Positions 20,313-31,300 of a stretch of 37,497 nt of DNA are shown here, piece by piece. The DNA is from Ectocarpus siliculosus. Taxonomy: Eukaryota > Sar > Phaeophyceae > Ectocarpales > Ectocarpaceae. A program made the position numbers and the translations under genes. Every line of letters begins with the position of its first letter. The stretch's first letter is position 1. Where the stretch lies: the NCBI GenBank assembly GCA_000310025.1, contig FN648468.1, forward strand, positions 54,141 to 91,637. Reading direction: 5' to 3'. Below the pieces are notes generated by a model. It had not been told where the DNA came from and searched no databases. It was given only the letters and a program-made list of their open reading frames with translations.

Positions 20313-23300
20313 GCTTTCCTAGCGTCACAAGCGAAAGCGCGGGGCGAGGGGGAGCGGAGGAGCGGGAGCAACGTTGAATGGATCGGATCCGGCTGTTAAA
20401 CGAGGGACGAGAGGGTCGTTCTCTTCTTTTACCGTGTTCCGTGCCGCACCTGTACCGTATTTTGGCAAATTCGCGGAATGATCCGTCTCCTATCTCCTGT
20501 TTTGGGAGAGAGGAATCTTAATCTTTTTACAGCATCATGTCTTTTTTGTTGCGGGCAACTACTGCTGTATACTACTGCTGTGTACTCTGCGATCCTGTAT
20601 GTACGTCGCGTCAACACGCTAAATCTAAAGACTATTGTTCTTCCCCTACCCCCCACACACAAGTCGTTTGCATACCACCTTTTATAGCCAGGATCAGTGT
20701 CGCACGTACAAGCTCTACGTCGGTTATACTGCTGTAGACAGCAGTACTACAGGAGCAGCACATATACCCCCTACATGTAGGTGTCGTCGACGGCGCAGGC
20801 ACACATGTGGACAAATCATCGTCCATGACATCAAACATTAGAATTTAGTCTTGAGAGTTCTGGAAGGTGTCCAACATTATTATAAAGAATTAGGTCTGGG
20901 TAAGGAAGGTGTTGTACCATATGCATTAGCGGGAGACTGCTGTACGTACGCTACGTGTACATATATATTTCTTGCATTTTTCTGTATCGGTGTTGTCGTA
21001 TGCAATGCTGATTCATATTTCGTGTAACTGCTGCGTAGTAGCTCTACTGTACGTTGGCTTCCTTTCTCTTTTCCGTGCCCAGAACTTCGAATCCCCATCC
21101 TTCTGCCCACTTTGAGGGCAGGCAGATATACTGGTGCTCTCATAAAAGAAATGTGGCCCAAGTACCTATGGTGGAGATACATACTGCTGTAGTGTGATAC
21201 ATATGCAAGTAGTTTAGTGTGATGTCCTCACGACGACCACAATCAACTTGACAGCAATTTCACCATGCACACGACCGACCCACAGACGATCCCGGCCGAA
21301 CATCAGACGAACGATTGTTTCCACCGCCGCCGTGAATAGTGTGTGCCAGCCTGTCGTGTGCATCCTCTCATGCAAGGCCGCATGTCGCTTAACCCCGGCC
21401 GGTCGTGAAAGCACGTACTTGCATACCTCAACGTGTAGATGATGTAATTTCGCACAACAGGGACACCAACACGGCAACCAGTGTTGTTATTATTGCAGTT
21501 GCAAATATGAGATCGGCCGTGGATCTTTCTTGTTGCCGATAGTTGTTGTGCGCCCGGCAGGAAGGCTGTTTACTTGATCGAATCCTCGGCCGAGCAACCA
21601 AGGACACGCCAGCCAGGATGAAAGAAAATCAAGACAACAGCAGAACTAATGATCGAATGCCTGCACTTTGAACCCCATACTTGTTTGCGCGCCAACCCTG
21701 GAGTCCTTCTTTTCGCTTTGGTGGTTTATCAGAACAGCCAACCACAGACTTCATAGGTCAGGTTCAAGTGCTTACGTGTTCGTCTTGTTTGCAGCCTTCC
21801 AATAATAAAACAGTTCCAGTCTCCGCTCAGCACCTTCTAAATTCCGTACCGGCCTAACTGACGAACACGCCTTCCAGGGTACACGGCAACAAAAATATTT
21901 CGACAAATAAATATGGACGTTGTTAGTAACTCTTGATCATCACTGTAATTCTACACTTCATTTGTCCACACAGTCTAGAAAAGTTACATATTTATACGGT
22001 GGCGACGGATAATGTGCCGAACGACTTCATCGAAGCTCGGCGCACAAACCCTTGCGCACACAACGTACAAGCGAAGAGAGGAATTGATACAAACAAATCG
22101 TGAAAACTCAGACACGCACGGAACGCAGCAACGAGCCCCAAGCCAACGGAATTCATGTACTCTCAGGGCATGCCCTGCATAGGGGTAGTGCCCCTTTCCG
22201 ATGTCAAACAGGGCAGCTACAGCCACACAAGGACGCCGAAACCAACAGCGACACAAGATATTATCTCAATGCTGCCGCCAGTTTGAAACGTTACCCTCTC
22301 GACTTGATCCCATCTCCTCTCACCCCCCACCCCAGACTCTCCGTACATGAGGAGGGTCTCTTGCGTGGCGGAATAGGGAGCAAAGGATAGTCAGACACCA
22401 CACTATCCTGAGACACGTGTGTATAGGTGCAGCTCAAAAAGTCTCGACTGCAGGCAATTTTCATTCCTTCCAAAACAACATCAAGAACAACAACACCAGC
22501 TTCGAAAAAATCGCGCGACAGGCTCACGTCGATCTTCAACCCTCTCCTCGAAGAAACAACGGGCGTCCCCACAAACTTAAACACACACACACTGCGTGCT
22601 TCTAACCATTGTTAAGTACGACGAACGCCAGGTGGGTGCGCGATTTTGCTACGACCTTACGAAGCCATGGTGTTGCTCGACGCAACTCCCACACGTTGCC
22701 CGCTGAGACCAAGTTTCTCCTCTTGAGCGCCGCCGTTCGGATCGCGCGCGCGCGGAACGTCTAGATAGTGCCGAACCTCCAGTACAGGCAGAAGAAAGTC
22801 ACCAGAAATTGAAGACACGACATTGCTCTATCGTAGTATGCCGTCAGGCATCGAAATAAGGTACAACTGTTCATGGATCAAGACCAAGGTAAAGAGCGTC
22901 CAGACCATCCAATTGTTCGTAGAACCGCATGATGATGCTGTGCGAAAAATCGAAAACAAACCAGACATACTTCACTAACCCATGCACACACAAGGGTACA
23001 CCCTCTAAGCAACCCTATATCCCACTCGGGGGGGTTGCGTTTTCGGCCACCACAGAGCCGCACAGAGGGCGGCCGAGCCAGCCCCGCCTTTGTGGCACTG
23101 GCTAAGGGCACACGATCCGCGGCTGGTCACATGACGTCACCGCGGGTGGGCGCCGAAGTTGGCGTCAGCTTCTTCTACGGAGCGACGGCATTGCGCCTTG
23201 CCAACGACAAACAAACCAAAACATCAATCATACGTCCTCATCAATATTCGTAGCGACCCCATCTCCGCGCGGGTTTGTCCCGTTTCTTGTCTTCTGTTTG

Positions 23301-23535
23301 GCTCCGGCCTGGCCTAGCTGTCGGCAGGAGTGGTGCACACAACTAGTACCAAACGAAACGAACACGTTTATGGAGAGAACGGAGAAAAGAGTGACGAACA
23401 TCAATTATTTTTTTGTTAGGATGATCCGAACTGGGGGTAGCTTGTCGCAAGACGTGTGTTGAATAGGGTGTCGGCAACTCGGCGAACTCGCGCCAAGGAG
23501 GAAAGATGCGCTGGGTTTGTTGTATAGACTTCTTC
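20313..23535. other. Intergenic DNA upstream of the RRM gene
   Basis: No recognisable gene. Bases 20313-20420 are GC-rich and would be the 5' UTR/promoter of the RRM gene if the tentative first exon is right; no TATA box is evident. Bases 20540-21200 carry several ACTGCTGTA motifs and a perfect inverted repeat. Open frames (for example 21214-21477 and 21984-22256, -) show no known domain. Confidence 0.55.
20727..20746. repeat. Perfect 9-bp inverted repeat
   Basis: TACTGCTGT, AG, ACAGCAGTA: two facing copies of the recurrent ACTGCTGTA motif. Confidence 0.9.
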
Positions 23536-23537
23536 TT

Positions 23538-23625
23538 CACATGAAAAACATGGAGTCACATGAACACATGAACACATGAACACATGGACACATGAACAGA
23601 CATGGACTCACATGAACACATGAAC
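23538..23625 (+). repeat. Minisatellite of CACATGAACA-like units
   Basis: Eight or so imperfect ~10-base units built on CACATGAACA with GACATGGACT variants. Lies just beyond the 3' side of the copia remnant. Confidence 0.85.
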
Positions 23626-23689
23626 GAACTGCACGCACACGCGCACGCACCATCAGTACGGGGGCGACGCAGTATACAACAGGGGTACC

Positions 23690-24047
23690 TTGCACACCCT
23701 GGAAATACATTCCACGTACCACACAATCCTACAACCACTTGGCATTGCTACAAGAATATCTATCAGCCCCCCTGCTTGTGACCATGCCATGTCTTTTTCG
23801 ATCCTCAATAACTCCAAAACACAAGAAAATAAAATCATTAACTCAATTCAACTCCAGAACAATAGCCTTCTTGGCTAGACATCAATACCCTTCCCCGATC
23901 ATACCAGTTATAATTCTTCGAACTTCAGCGAACTAATTGCCCCCCAGCCTAGAACACCATCCATTGAGAAAAACCATAGGCAAATATGCAAAATATTGCC
24001 ACCCTAGTTGTTTGATCGCACACAAAATAAACCCAAACATAAAAATA
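23690..24047 (-). mobile_element. Possible 3' flank/LTR of the copia remnant
   Basis: About 95 bases beyond the RNase H stop, the - strand reads GGCTGGGGGGCAATTAG, which could be the polypurine tract. The AT-rich sequence beyond it would then be LTR. No second LTR is in the window, so this is only a suggestion. Confidence 0.3.
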
Positions 24048-24943
24048 TTAATCCATACTCATTACGAAGTTACGATGAAACTCGAAATTTCCCACGTTAA
24101 GTGCCTTCGTGAGGAAGTCAGCATGTTGATACGCCGATTCCACGTGAAAAATCGAAATCTCCTTCCTGCGTACCAAATCCCTGATAAAGTGGTGCCTTAC
24201 GTCGATGTGCTTCGAGTTACTGTTGCTAATTGGGTTCTGTGCCAACTGAATAGCCCCCTGGTTATCCTCGAACACCGGAATACACGGCATACCGGCTTCT
24301 GGCAACATGAAACGCCATACTTGCCTCAGAAACAACACTTCCTTCATCACATCCGCAAGGGAGACATACTCCGCCTCTGTCGTGCTCAACGTAACGCACT
24401 TCTGCGTCCTCGAAAACCAAGAAATACATCCCCCCCCACACATCACCAACCCTCCTGACACAGACCTCCTATCGGCAGCCTTATTGCATAGTCTGCGTCT
24501 GCGAGCACCTCCATGCTCAACCCTGCTACACTACCCCTCCTGAATGTAATAGCCAAGTCACTAGTCCTTACCACATACCCCAAAATACCAAGACCTGCTC
24601 TCCAATGAATTTCTTTGGGAGAGGCACACTACCGTGCTACCGCTCTCACTGCGTTCGCGATATCTGGCCTCGTTTGCGTTGCCAGCCACATCAATGATCC
24701 TATCAGCTCACGAAAAGGCCTTGATACCACTTCTTCATCTTGGTCAAACTCTGAAAGCTTCAACCCTACAGGAAGAGAAATTTCCTTCCCGTACTCTACC
24801 CCAAACTCCATCCCCAACTCTTCAGCGTACGTCTGCTGCGAGATCTTCAAAGTCCCTGCATCCCAATTTTCCAACAATAAAATCTCCTCTACCACCTGCT
24901 CCCTCAGGTTGTGATCGCTGTTCACAACCAAACATCCTGTGAA
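24048..24943 (-). pseudogene. Decayed Ty1/copia pol fragment (RT end plus RNase H)
   Basis: On the - strand, 24931-24629 encodes the end of a copia reverse transcriptase region (RELIGSLMWLATQTRPDIAN). 24461-24048 encodes a copia RNase H with GGGCISWFSRTQ, TLSTTEAEYVSLADV, FEDNQGAIQLAQNP and KHIDVRHHFIRD, ending NFVMSMD then stop. The acidic residues of DADYA, TEAEY and EDNQG fit the RNase H catalytic set. An in-frame TAG follows AVRAVAR, and a frameshift separates DADYA from the DRRSVSGG segment, so it cannot encode an active enzyme. Integrase, gag and most of RT are not seen upstream. It is an old insertion. Confidence 0.9.
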
Positions 24944-25486
24944 AACCTCGAAAATAAAATCCTACTCGTTCAGGCTCGACCTCGTACTCAAAAAGACCAA
25001 ACACAAAGCCGAAGCAACACAAACCAAAGCCAAAACAATGAGAACACCAAATAAGAAAAGTCACACCATTTGTCACACGAAGTATTTTTTTTTTTTCCGG
25101 CCCATCAACCCCAGCGCTTTCATCCATCCCTCCTGCCACTGCTTCTTCCCCGCGGTAGCCACCCTCGCCTCTGCCGCGGCCACCCTTTTCTGCTGGCATC
25201 GCCGCGGCTCGGGCTTCATCAGGTGCCACGTATCCGCCTGGTTGGGGTGTGTGCAGCTGTCTCTCCGGAGGGATTGACTCGGCAGTGCAGGGGAGATGGC
25301 GCATCCGAAAGGGAAAGGTAAAGGCAAAATCAGTCACCCAAAGCGTCAATTTAGCACGTGGCACTGCTGGGGAGAATACCTTGCAATACGCCCCCTGTTC
25401 TGCGCAGCAGTGATCGTTGTCTTTCGCATTCTGTACGACATCATGGTTACCTATCAAATCGAACGCCAATCTATGACTGAGGTTAA

Positions 25487-26023
25487 TTACTCCTCTTTCG
25501 TAAAAGTGACACAACGATTCTTGCGATTTGTCTGACAAGGTTAATTATTCCTCGGTCACGCAAACAACAATGTTGGATCCATGGTAGAGCTTACACAGCT
25601 GTGTTTCTGATCAACAACCCAACACATCTTCTTCTTACTGGTGTGCAACCACTGCGCTGCTTTCGTGCATACAGTGTTCTGGTACGAAATGGAGATCATT
25701 TCCATGTATTCCTGTCGGTTACACAGACCCCTGACCAAATTTCCAAGTGTATCCCCCTACAACTCCTACCGCTAGACATGCAACAGACTCCTGTTCGTAA
25801 CACGCAACTCATTGTCGGTAGAGGGTACAAAGATTCATGACGCCTTCGCATATCCCGTTATCGACGTGAACGCAAAAATAATGAGTCGGAGATCAATCTC
25901 TGCATTTTAACACAAGAGGGACAAAATATTCCCATCAACTTCAAAGCACTCAAGAAGGTATATGCAGCAGCTTGGTTAGGATTCGCTGACACTCTCATCT
26001 ATTCTTTCAGTTTCTGTGGGTGA
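25487..26023 (+). pseudogene. Unrecognised reading frame with one stop
   Basis: One frame stays open from 25487 to 26021 except for a TGA at 25838-25840. It encodes protein-like sequence (for example AVFLINNPTHLLLTGVQPL, and after the stop INLCILTQEGQNIPINFKAL). It runs straight into the 55-bp tandem repeat. No family is recognised. It may be a decayed mobile-element gene or chance. Confidence 0.25.
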
Positions 26024-26253
26024 CTGGCAACCTTACGTGGCGTAGTAGCCATACAACCTCGCAGTTTTGTGGGTGACTGGCAACCTTACGTGACGCAATA
26101 TCCATTTAACCTCGCAGTTTTGTGTGGGTGACTGGCAACCTTGCGTGACGCAATATCAATTTAACCTCGCAGTTTTGTGTGGGTCACTGGCAACCTTACG
26201 TGACTCAATATCCATTTAACCTCGCAGTTTTGTGTGGATCACTGGCAACCTTA
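26015..26253 (+). repeat. 55-bp tandem repeat, 4.4 copies
   Basis: Units start at 26015, 26068, 26123, 26178 and 26233 (spacings 53, 55, 55, 55). Consensus landmarks are TGTGGGTGACTGGCAACCTT, ACGTGACGCAATATCCATTT and AACCTCGCAGTTTTG. The last unit is truncated after the first 20 bases. Confidence 0.95.
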
Positions 26254-26453
26254 TCAAGAATAGAACGCCCTTTGATGGGGTCTACTGCTGTACCTCTCAG
26301 GAAAAACATGTGCAAGATGATGACGCGTATGTATGCAGAACTCAACAAGGTGTGCTGTAGGTTTATCGGAGCACACCCAAACGAAATCGACGAAGACCAT
26401 ACAACATCCGAAATTGGCTCTCAAAAACCTGTACTCTAACCTGGACATCGCCA

Positions 26454-27350
26454 CTAGAATCGAACACACCCGTAAATGGGGCTACATGTATTACATACAG
26501 GACTGACACGGATGGTGTCCTTAGGGGGTAAGACTTCCCTGGTTTCCTCCCCCGGGGTGTTGGTCCTTCGCATTGCCCGCGCGAAGGACTCAACGAGACG
26601 GTCCTCCAACGATCGTGGCTGGTCTTCAGGTTGCGGGTCTAACGCTGTTCCAGCCGGCCGAGCATGCCGGGGATCGCCTCCATCGGGGGGCTTGTCCACG
26701 CTCTCTGATGCGGGACGCTTCTCTTCGGTAAACTTGATTTTTTCTTGTACTCCCTTCTCCACTTCCTCTTTGATGTGCGCCGATAATGCTTGGCGGTCCT
26801 CTTCAGTTAAGCTNNNNNNNNNNNNNNNNNNNNNNNNNNNNNNNNNNNNNNNNNNNNNNNNNNNNNNNNNNNNNNNNNNNNNNNNNNNNNNNNNNNNNNN
26901 NNNNNNNNNNNNNCGTTGATATCCAGGGTCGTTCCGTCCCTTCCTGCGCCGCCGTGCCTTTAACCTTCAACACATCCCTCAGCCCCGTGTGGTTGTTCGG
27001 TTTGCGTTTGACGCATAACTTTTGGGCGGAAGATATGCATACCGCGCTGAATACGGAAGACTCCAGAGATGCTTCCAAATTGAAAAATTATCCCAACAAC
27101 CGAGGTGCGAAAATCATCAACGATGTCTGATTTTTTTCTTTGTACACTTGTCGCACTCTGTTTCGATTGGGGCAAACCGATTTGTAGAGTAAATCTTCTT
27201 TGACAGATCGGCGCCAGGGAATTTCCAAGTTCACAGCTCGACGCCAAGCATCTCCGCAAACGCTCTGGGGGATACCTGCTTCTCCGGCTAAACCTCGACA
27301 ACACCATCAGCGCTTTCGTAGGCTCGTGATATTCCCGTGCATGTCGGACC
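26454..27350 (-). pseudogene. Unrecognised - strand frame, broken and crossing an assembly gap
   Basis: From about 27350 down to 26914 one frame has two stops and contains RGLAGEAGIPQS, which recalls the helix-turn-helix of Tc1-like transposases, and WRRSVKEDLLYKSVCPNRN. After the N gap an open frame (26813-26454) encodes a charged stretch (LTEEDRQALSAHIKEEVEKG, then Pro/Asp-rich). Whether both parts belong together is unknown because of the gap. A decayed transposon gene is possible. Confidence 0.25.
26814..26913. other. Assembly gap (100 N)
   Basis: Exactly 100 N within the repeat-rich intergenic region; likely a scaffolding gap of arbitrary length. Confidence 0.99.
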
Positions 27351-27399
27351 CCTCTTCGTTCCTTCAGCAACATCTCGCTGCGTCGTCCTTTGGCCTCGA

Positions 27400-28078
27400 G
27401 GCTAAACTTTCCGGGTCCTCGCCCATTTCTCCGTGCTAGTCACAGCGGTCACGCTGTCGATCAGGCCTGTTGTTTGCTGAGACCTCGCCACATGCAACCG
27501 CGCGTCGACCACGCGATCCTGCAAGTAGATTGCCGAACTCTGCCTTGTTGCTTCATTACTTACTTGCCGAATGCGGCTCGCTGTCTTCTTCCTTGGACAA
27601 GGGCGCGTGAGCCATTCCGTTCCTCACACAAGGGGGAGAAAACCGGTATCTTTCTCCCTTTCCGTACAACGACTGCTTGCAGCATGACTTGTCTGTCGCG
27701 ATAGCGGTGTTCCGTGCACTACAGCAGTACAATTACCTTTTGTGCCGATGTTGATGCATGGGCATCAATACTACGACACATCAGTGTCAAAGTACCCGAG
27801 GCTGAGAGACTGGAAGCGGTTGACTCGCGAACAACCTGAGGCCCCTTTTCTCTCCCTTTGGTGTGTGTGAGAGGCATCACTTCCCTTCTGGCGGCTATCC
27901 CTTCCCGGCTCTGTCTCGTTGTCGGTGCATGGTGTGTGGTGTGTTATATGATCACGCGATCTGAGGGGGCTTCGCAGAATCGTGAAGGGGGTACTTGGGG
28001 ACAGCGGGGGGCTTTTCCAAGAAGCAGAGCCGCCGTGCGTGAGCGCGAGCGTCGGCGTCTGATCTCTCTAGCGCGTGC
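27400..28078 (+). other. Upstream region of the right-hand gene
   Basis: No coding motif recognised. Contains TACAGCAGT (27720-27728), the reverse complement of the recurrent motif. The part next to 28079 is presumably promoter and 5' UTR; no TATA box is evident. Confidence 0.4.
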
Positions 28079-28114
28079 ATGCTAGAGGGCTGCCCCGCTG
28101 ACATACTCAGCAGA

Positions 28115-28326
28115 ATGCCTGGCCCTGCCACGCGGTTGGCGTTCCTATCGCTGCTGGCTGGCGGCGCATACTGCGACGCTGCGTGCTCCTCCGGCACTCG
28201 TGCTACCGCTGGTCATGACTCGGCCGCCGCGTTTGTCTCGTACGTTCCTGTCACTGCATCCTTCAACCCGTTCTCGAGGGTGCGCAGGGCGGCCAAGCGG
28301 GCCATACCAGGGACCAGACCAGAAAG
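28115..28326 (+). other. Presequence exon
   Basis: Encodes MPGPATRLAFLSLLAGGAYC, a classical signal-peptide start, then Ser/Ala-rich sequence with SAAAFVSYVP, then Arg-rich NPFSRVRRAAKRAIPG before donor GTGAGT. Bipartite signal plus transit layout would fit a secondary plastid, but the F lies about 20 residues beyond the hydrophobic core, further than usual. Confidence 0.55.
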
Positions 28327-31300
28327 GTGAGTGGTGGTGCGCGCTTGTGAGCGGGTGCCGCTTCTCGCGGAGGCTGGGAGGCGGTTGCTTCCAGGGTGAA
28401 GCGCCGCGAATTTTTGTTGTATCATGAGATCATGTTGATGTTGGGTGATACGCAGGATGCAGCTAAGCGGCGAGTTGGGCCGCCTGGTTGCCTTGTATGC
28501 GTTTCGACTCGATGTCGGTTTGCGGTTTGCTGAGTAGGGGTCTCGCCAGGCCATGCTTGACTCACAGCGGCAGCAGTATGGGGAAAAATCGAACCCATGA
28601 TATGAGGTTTAGCTCACTCTCTTGTGTAGCTACGTGGAGCGCCGCGCTGCCTGTGGGGGATTGCCAAAGAGACCCGGACCCGCTGCTGTGTGTGTACAGC
28701 AGCAGTTCTCAATGCATGCAGCTACAAGGAGCGATCGAGCAAGAGCGTAGAGCTGCGCTCATGAAAGCCCGTTCATGAGATGACACCAACACCACCACCA
28801 TCAGCAGCACCCATGTGTTTTTTATCCCACCAACGCCCTCTTCGGTGTTCACGAGTATGCAGATTTCCCTCTTTTTCGGCCGTTGGCACTTGCGCATGAA
28901 CATCCGCCGTGCACATGTCCTCTTTCTTCTAAAGCTCCTTGATCTTTTACTTGCCTTTCCTCACATTAACAATCGCTGGTCTGTTCTTCCTTACAAGGAG
29001 AACGCTTATGATGTTTTATGAAGCACGAAGGCCTTTTCAGTTTCCGTTGTGCCGAAGGACCGGCGCGAGCCGGCGGTATGGATGTTTACCAGTTTGGGGT
29101 CGACATGGTCAAAACTCCGCTCCATCGCCGATATCCGAACCAATGGGATATTACAGAAGTGCACAAAACGCACACACGTTCTTGCCGGCGATAGTCACAC
29201 TTCTGCTGTCCAACTGGATTATTTCGCGAAAGAAAGCATCTGGGTGGAATGGTAGAAGTTAGAGCTGCCGTCAAGACTGGCAGCGAGTGCCGTCATGGGC
29301 AAAAATATAGTGCTCCAGGATTTGCTCAACAAACAAGCAGAGTTGTCCCGCCCGGCTCACCAAGTGCTTGACATCACCTGGCTTTGGCACACAGGTACAC
29401 ATTCACTGCGTCTGTTTGTTGAGCGATGATAACACTTTTGTGTGAAACTCAAAGAGACCTGCAATTTGTTCACGGAGTCGTTGGTCATACGGAAGTCGCT
29501 TGCACAATTCTTGGTACCCATCTCCCGTGATCTAGATAGATTGAAAGAGGAACGCATCCCTCGCAATGCTACACGCGCATGGTCGAGGTCTTAGGGGTGC
29601 AAACCCCCGGCATGACGCTTGATACTGATTCGGATGCGCTTGTTCGCTACAAAACCAGTACTGCTGTAGTGTTTTGTGTATGCAAGGTTCGGTCTGGTAC
29701 TGCTGTACCTGTAGAGGGGGAGGGAAAGAGCATTGCAGAAGTGTTCCTCGCGCTATGGCGGGGACGGGGAGGCATGTATGTACCGCGGAGGAATGGAACT
29801 ACTGCAAGTATTCCTCGTGTCCCCGGATCTGCGCTCGTTGCTAGACCAAACACACCGCGAGCTAAATTTTTTCACGGGACGAAAAAATCCATCTTCTGTA
29901 ACCGTAAATAATGGGATCACCATTCGTGCACGGGACAATGCTCATCTCATGCTTTAAACCTTCAGTGACGAGAAAACGCTGGGGCAAGCTCTCCCGGGAG
30001 GACGTCCACTGCTGTCGTTGACCCCCGTCAAGGCCGAGGGAAGCGATGGGGCACCCACCCCGCCCGCCCCGAATGCCGCTGGAAAAGACGGAGCTGCATC
30101 GCCGCCGCCCGCCGGCAACTCAGCGGCGCCTGGGGGGGCGCCTCCAGCGGGAGGCAGCATTAAGGAAGCCATCTCGGCGTTTTCGAAGGGTGAGAAAGTT
30201 TATATGTAGGGAGATGAGGCTACGATATTTGTGACGGTGACAAGAGAGACCTATCGGCCATATGGTGCTATTTATGCGAATACGAAGGATGTGCGCAGGG
30301 TTTGATTTTCATCACGTGCGCGGGTGTTGTACCTGCTACGTTCGGTGATAGATAAGGTTTATAACCCAAAACCTCTGTTGTCTGTTGAGTTTTTGTGCGT
30401 TCTTCCGGGCGAGTTCAGTTGTAGAATGACACACAGACGAGGGGCGGGTTGTGCTCGTGTTTGGCGGCAGGGAATCAAACACTCCCTTCCTTTTTGAAAC
30501 CTGAAGGCATGTATTGCTTTTTGTGTGGCGATTCAATAATAAGAGCGATGGGGAGGGTGGGAACAGGTTTTCTAGAGAAGTGGTTGCGGCGTCCACGGTC
30601 CTTTGTCAGGCGTACCACATGCCGAATGGCCAGTGAGCGCGTCATTTCGCTTGGAGCTCGCCATCTGGCTAAGTACCTTTCCCCAGAGAGGGGTTGAGGA
30701 CATGCCAGACTTGATGGATGTGCCGTTTAGAGAAATAATCCACCTTGCCTCTGAACGGTTTTGTTGGCCGCGTGAATGGATGTGCCGTGGTTCGGTTGAT
30801 GACGACCGATTATGCATGCGTATCGATGTCCATGGACGCTGGTGACGACGACCCCTATTTTTTCAACAAGGTCCTCTCTTTGTTTTTTCTGTGTTTTTTA
30901 TCCCTTGCTTGTTGTCTTCAAAGGCGAAATTGCCAAGTCTGACCTGGAGAAGCTCGTGAAAGAAAAGGAGGCGGTGGAACTAAAGGCGGCAGGAGAACGG
31001 CAGGTAATATTGTACTACGAGGGAAGTAGGGTCGAAACGGGTCGGTCCCATCATGCCAACCCGATACTTGTGCTCGGTCCGTGTACCTCTGCAGCAATAT
31101 CTAGTTGTTGGAATGCTCGGATCGGTCAGGCGGTTATGCGATGTGTCTCATGTATACTGATTTGTGTGTGTAAGTTGTTTTTTCTCTGAGCCATGACCGA
31201 CCATTCGTCGACGTTTGTTTTTTCTTTCGCGGTTGGTTTTGGTATATAGCAAGCTTTCTTTTCTCTCTCTCTCCGTGTTGATACCCATGATGTGCTCTAT

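Noticed and set aside
26015-26253. CRISPR-like array
   Set aside because: Units are head-to-tail with no unique spacers; it is an ordinary tandem repeat in eukaryotic DNA.
20500-28000. Integrated large DNA virus (phaeovirus-like) segment
   Set aside because: No capsid, polymerase or other viral core motif seen; the only recognisable mobile sequence is copia-type.
28456-28530. Possible second exon of the right-hand gene after ATACGCAG (RMQLSGELGRLVALYAFRLD)
   Set aside because: Phase fits the first exon but no convincing donor follows in phase 2; the direct junction 28326 to 29966 is already in phase.
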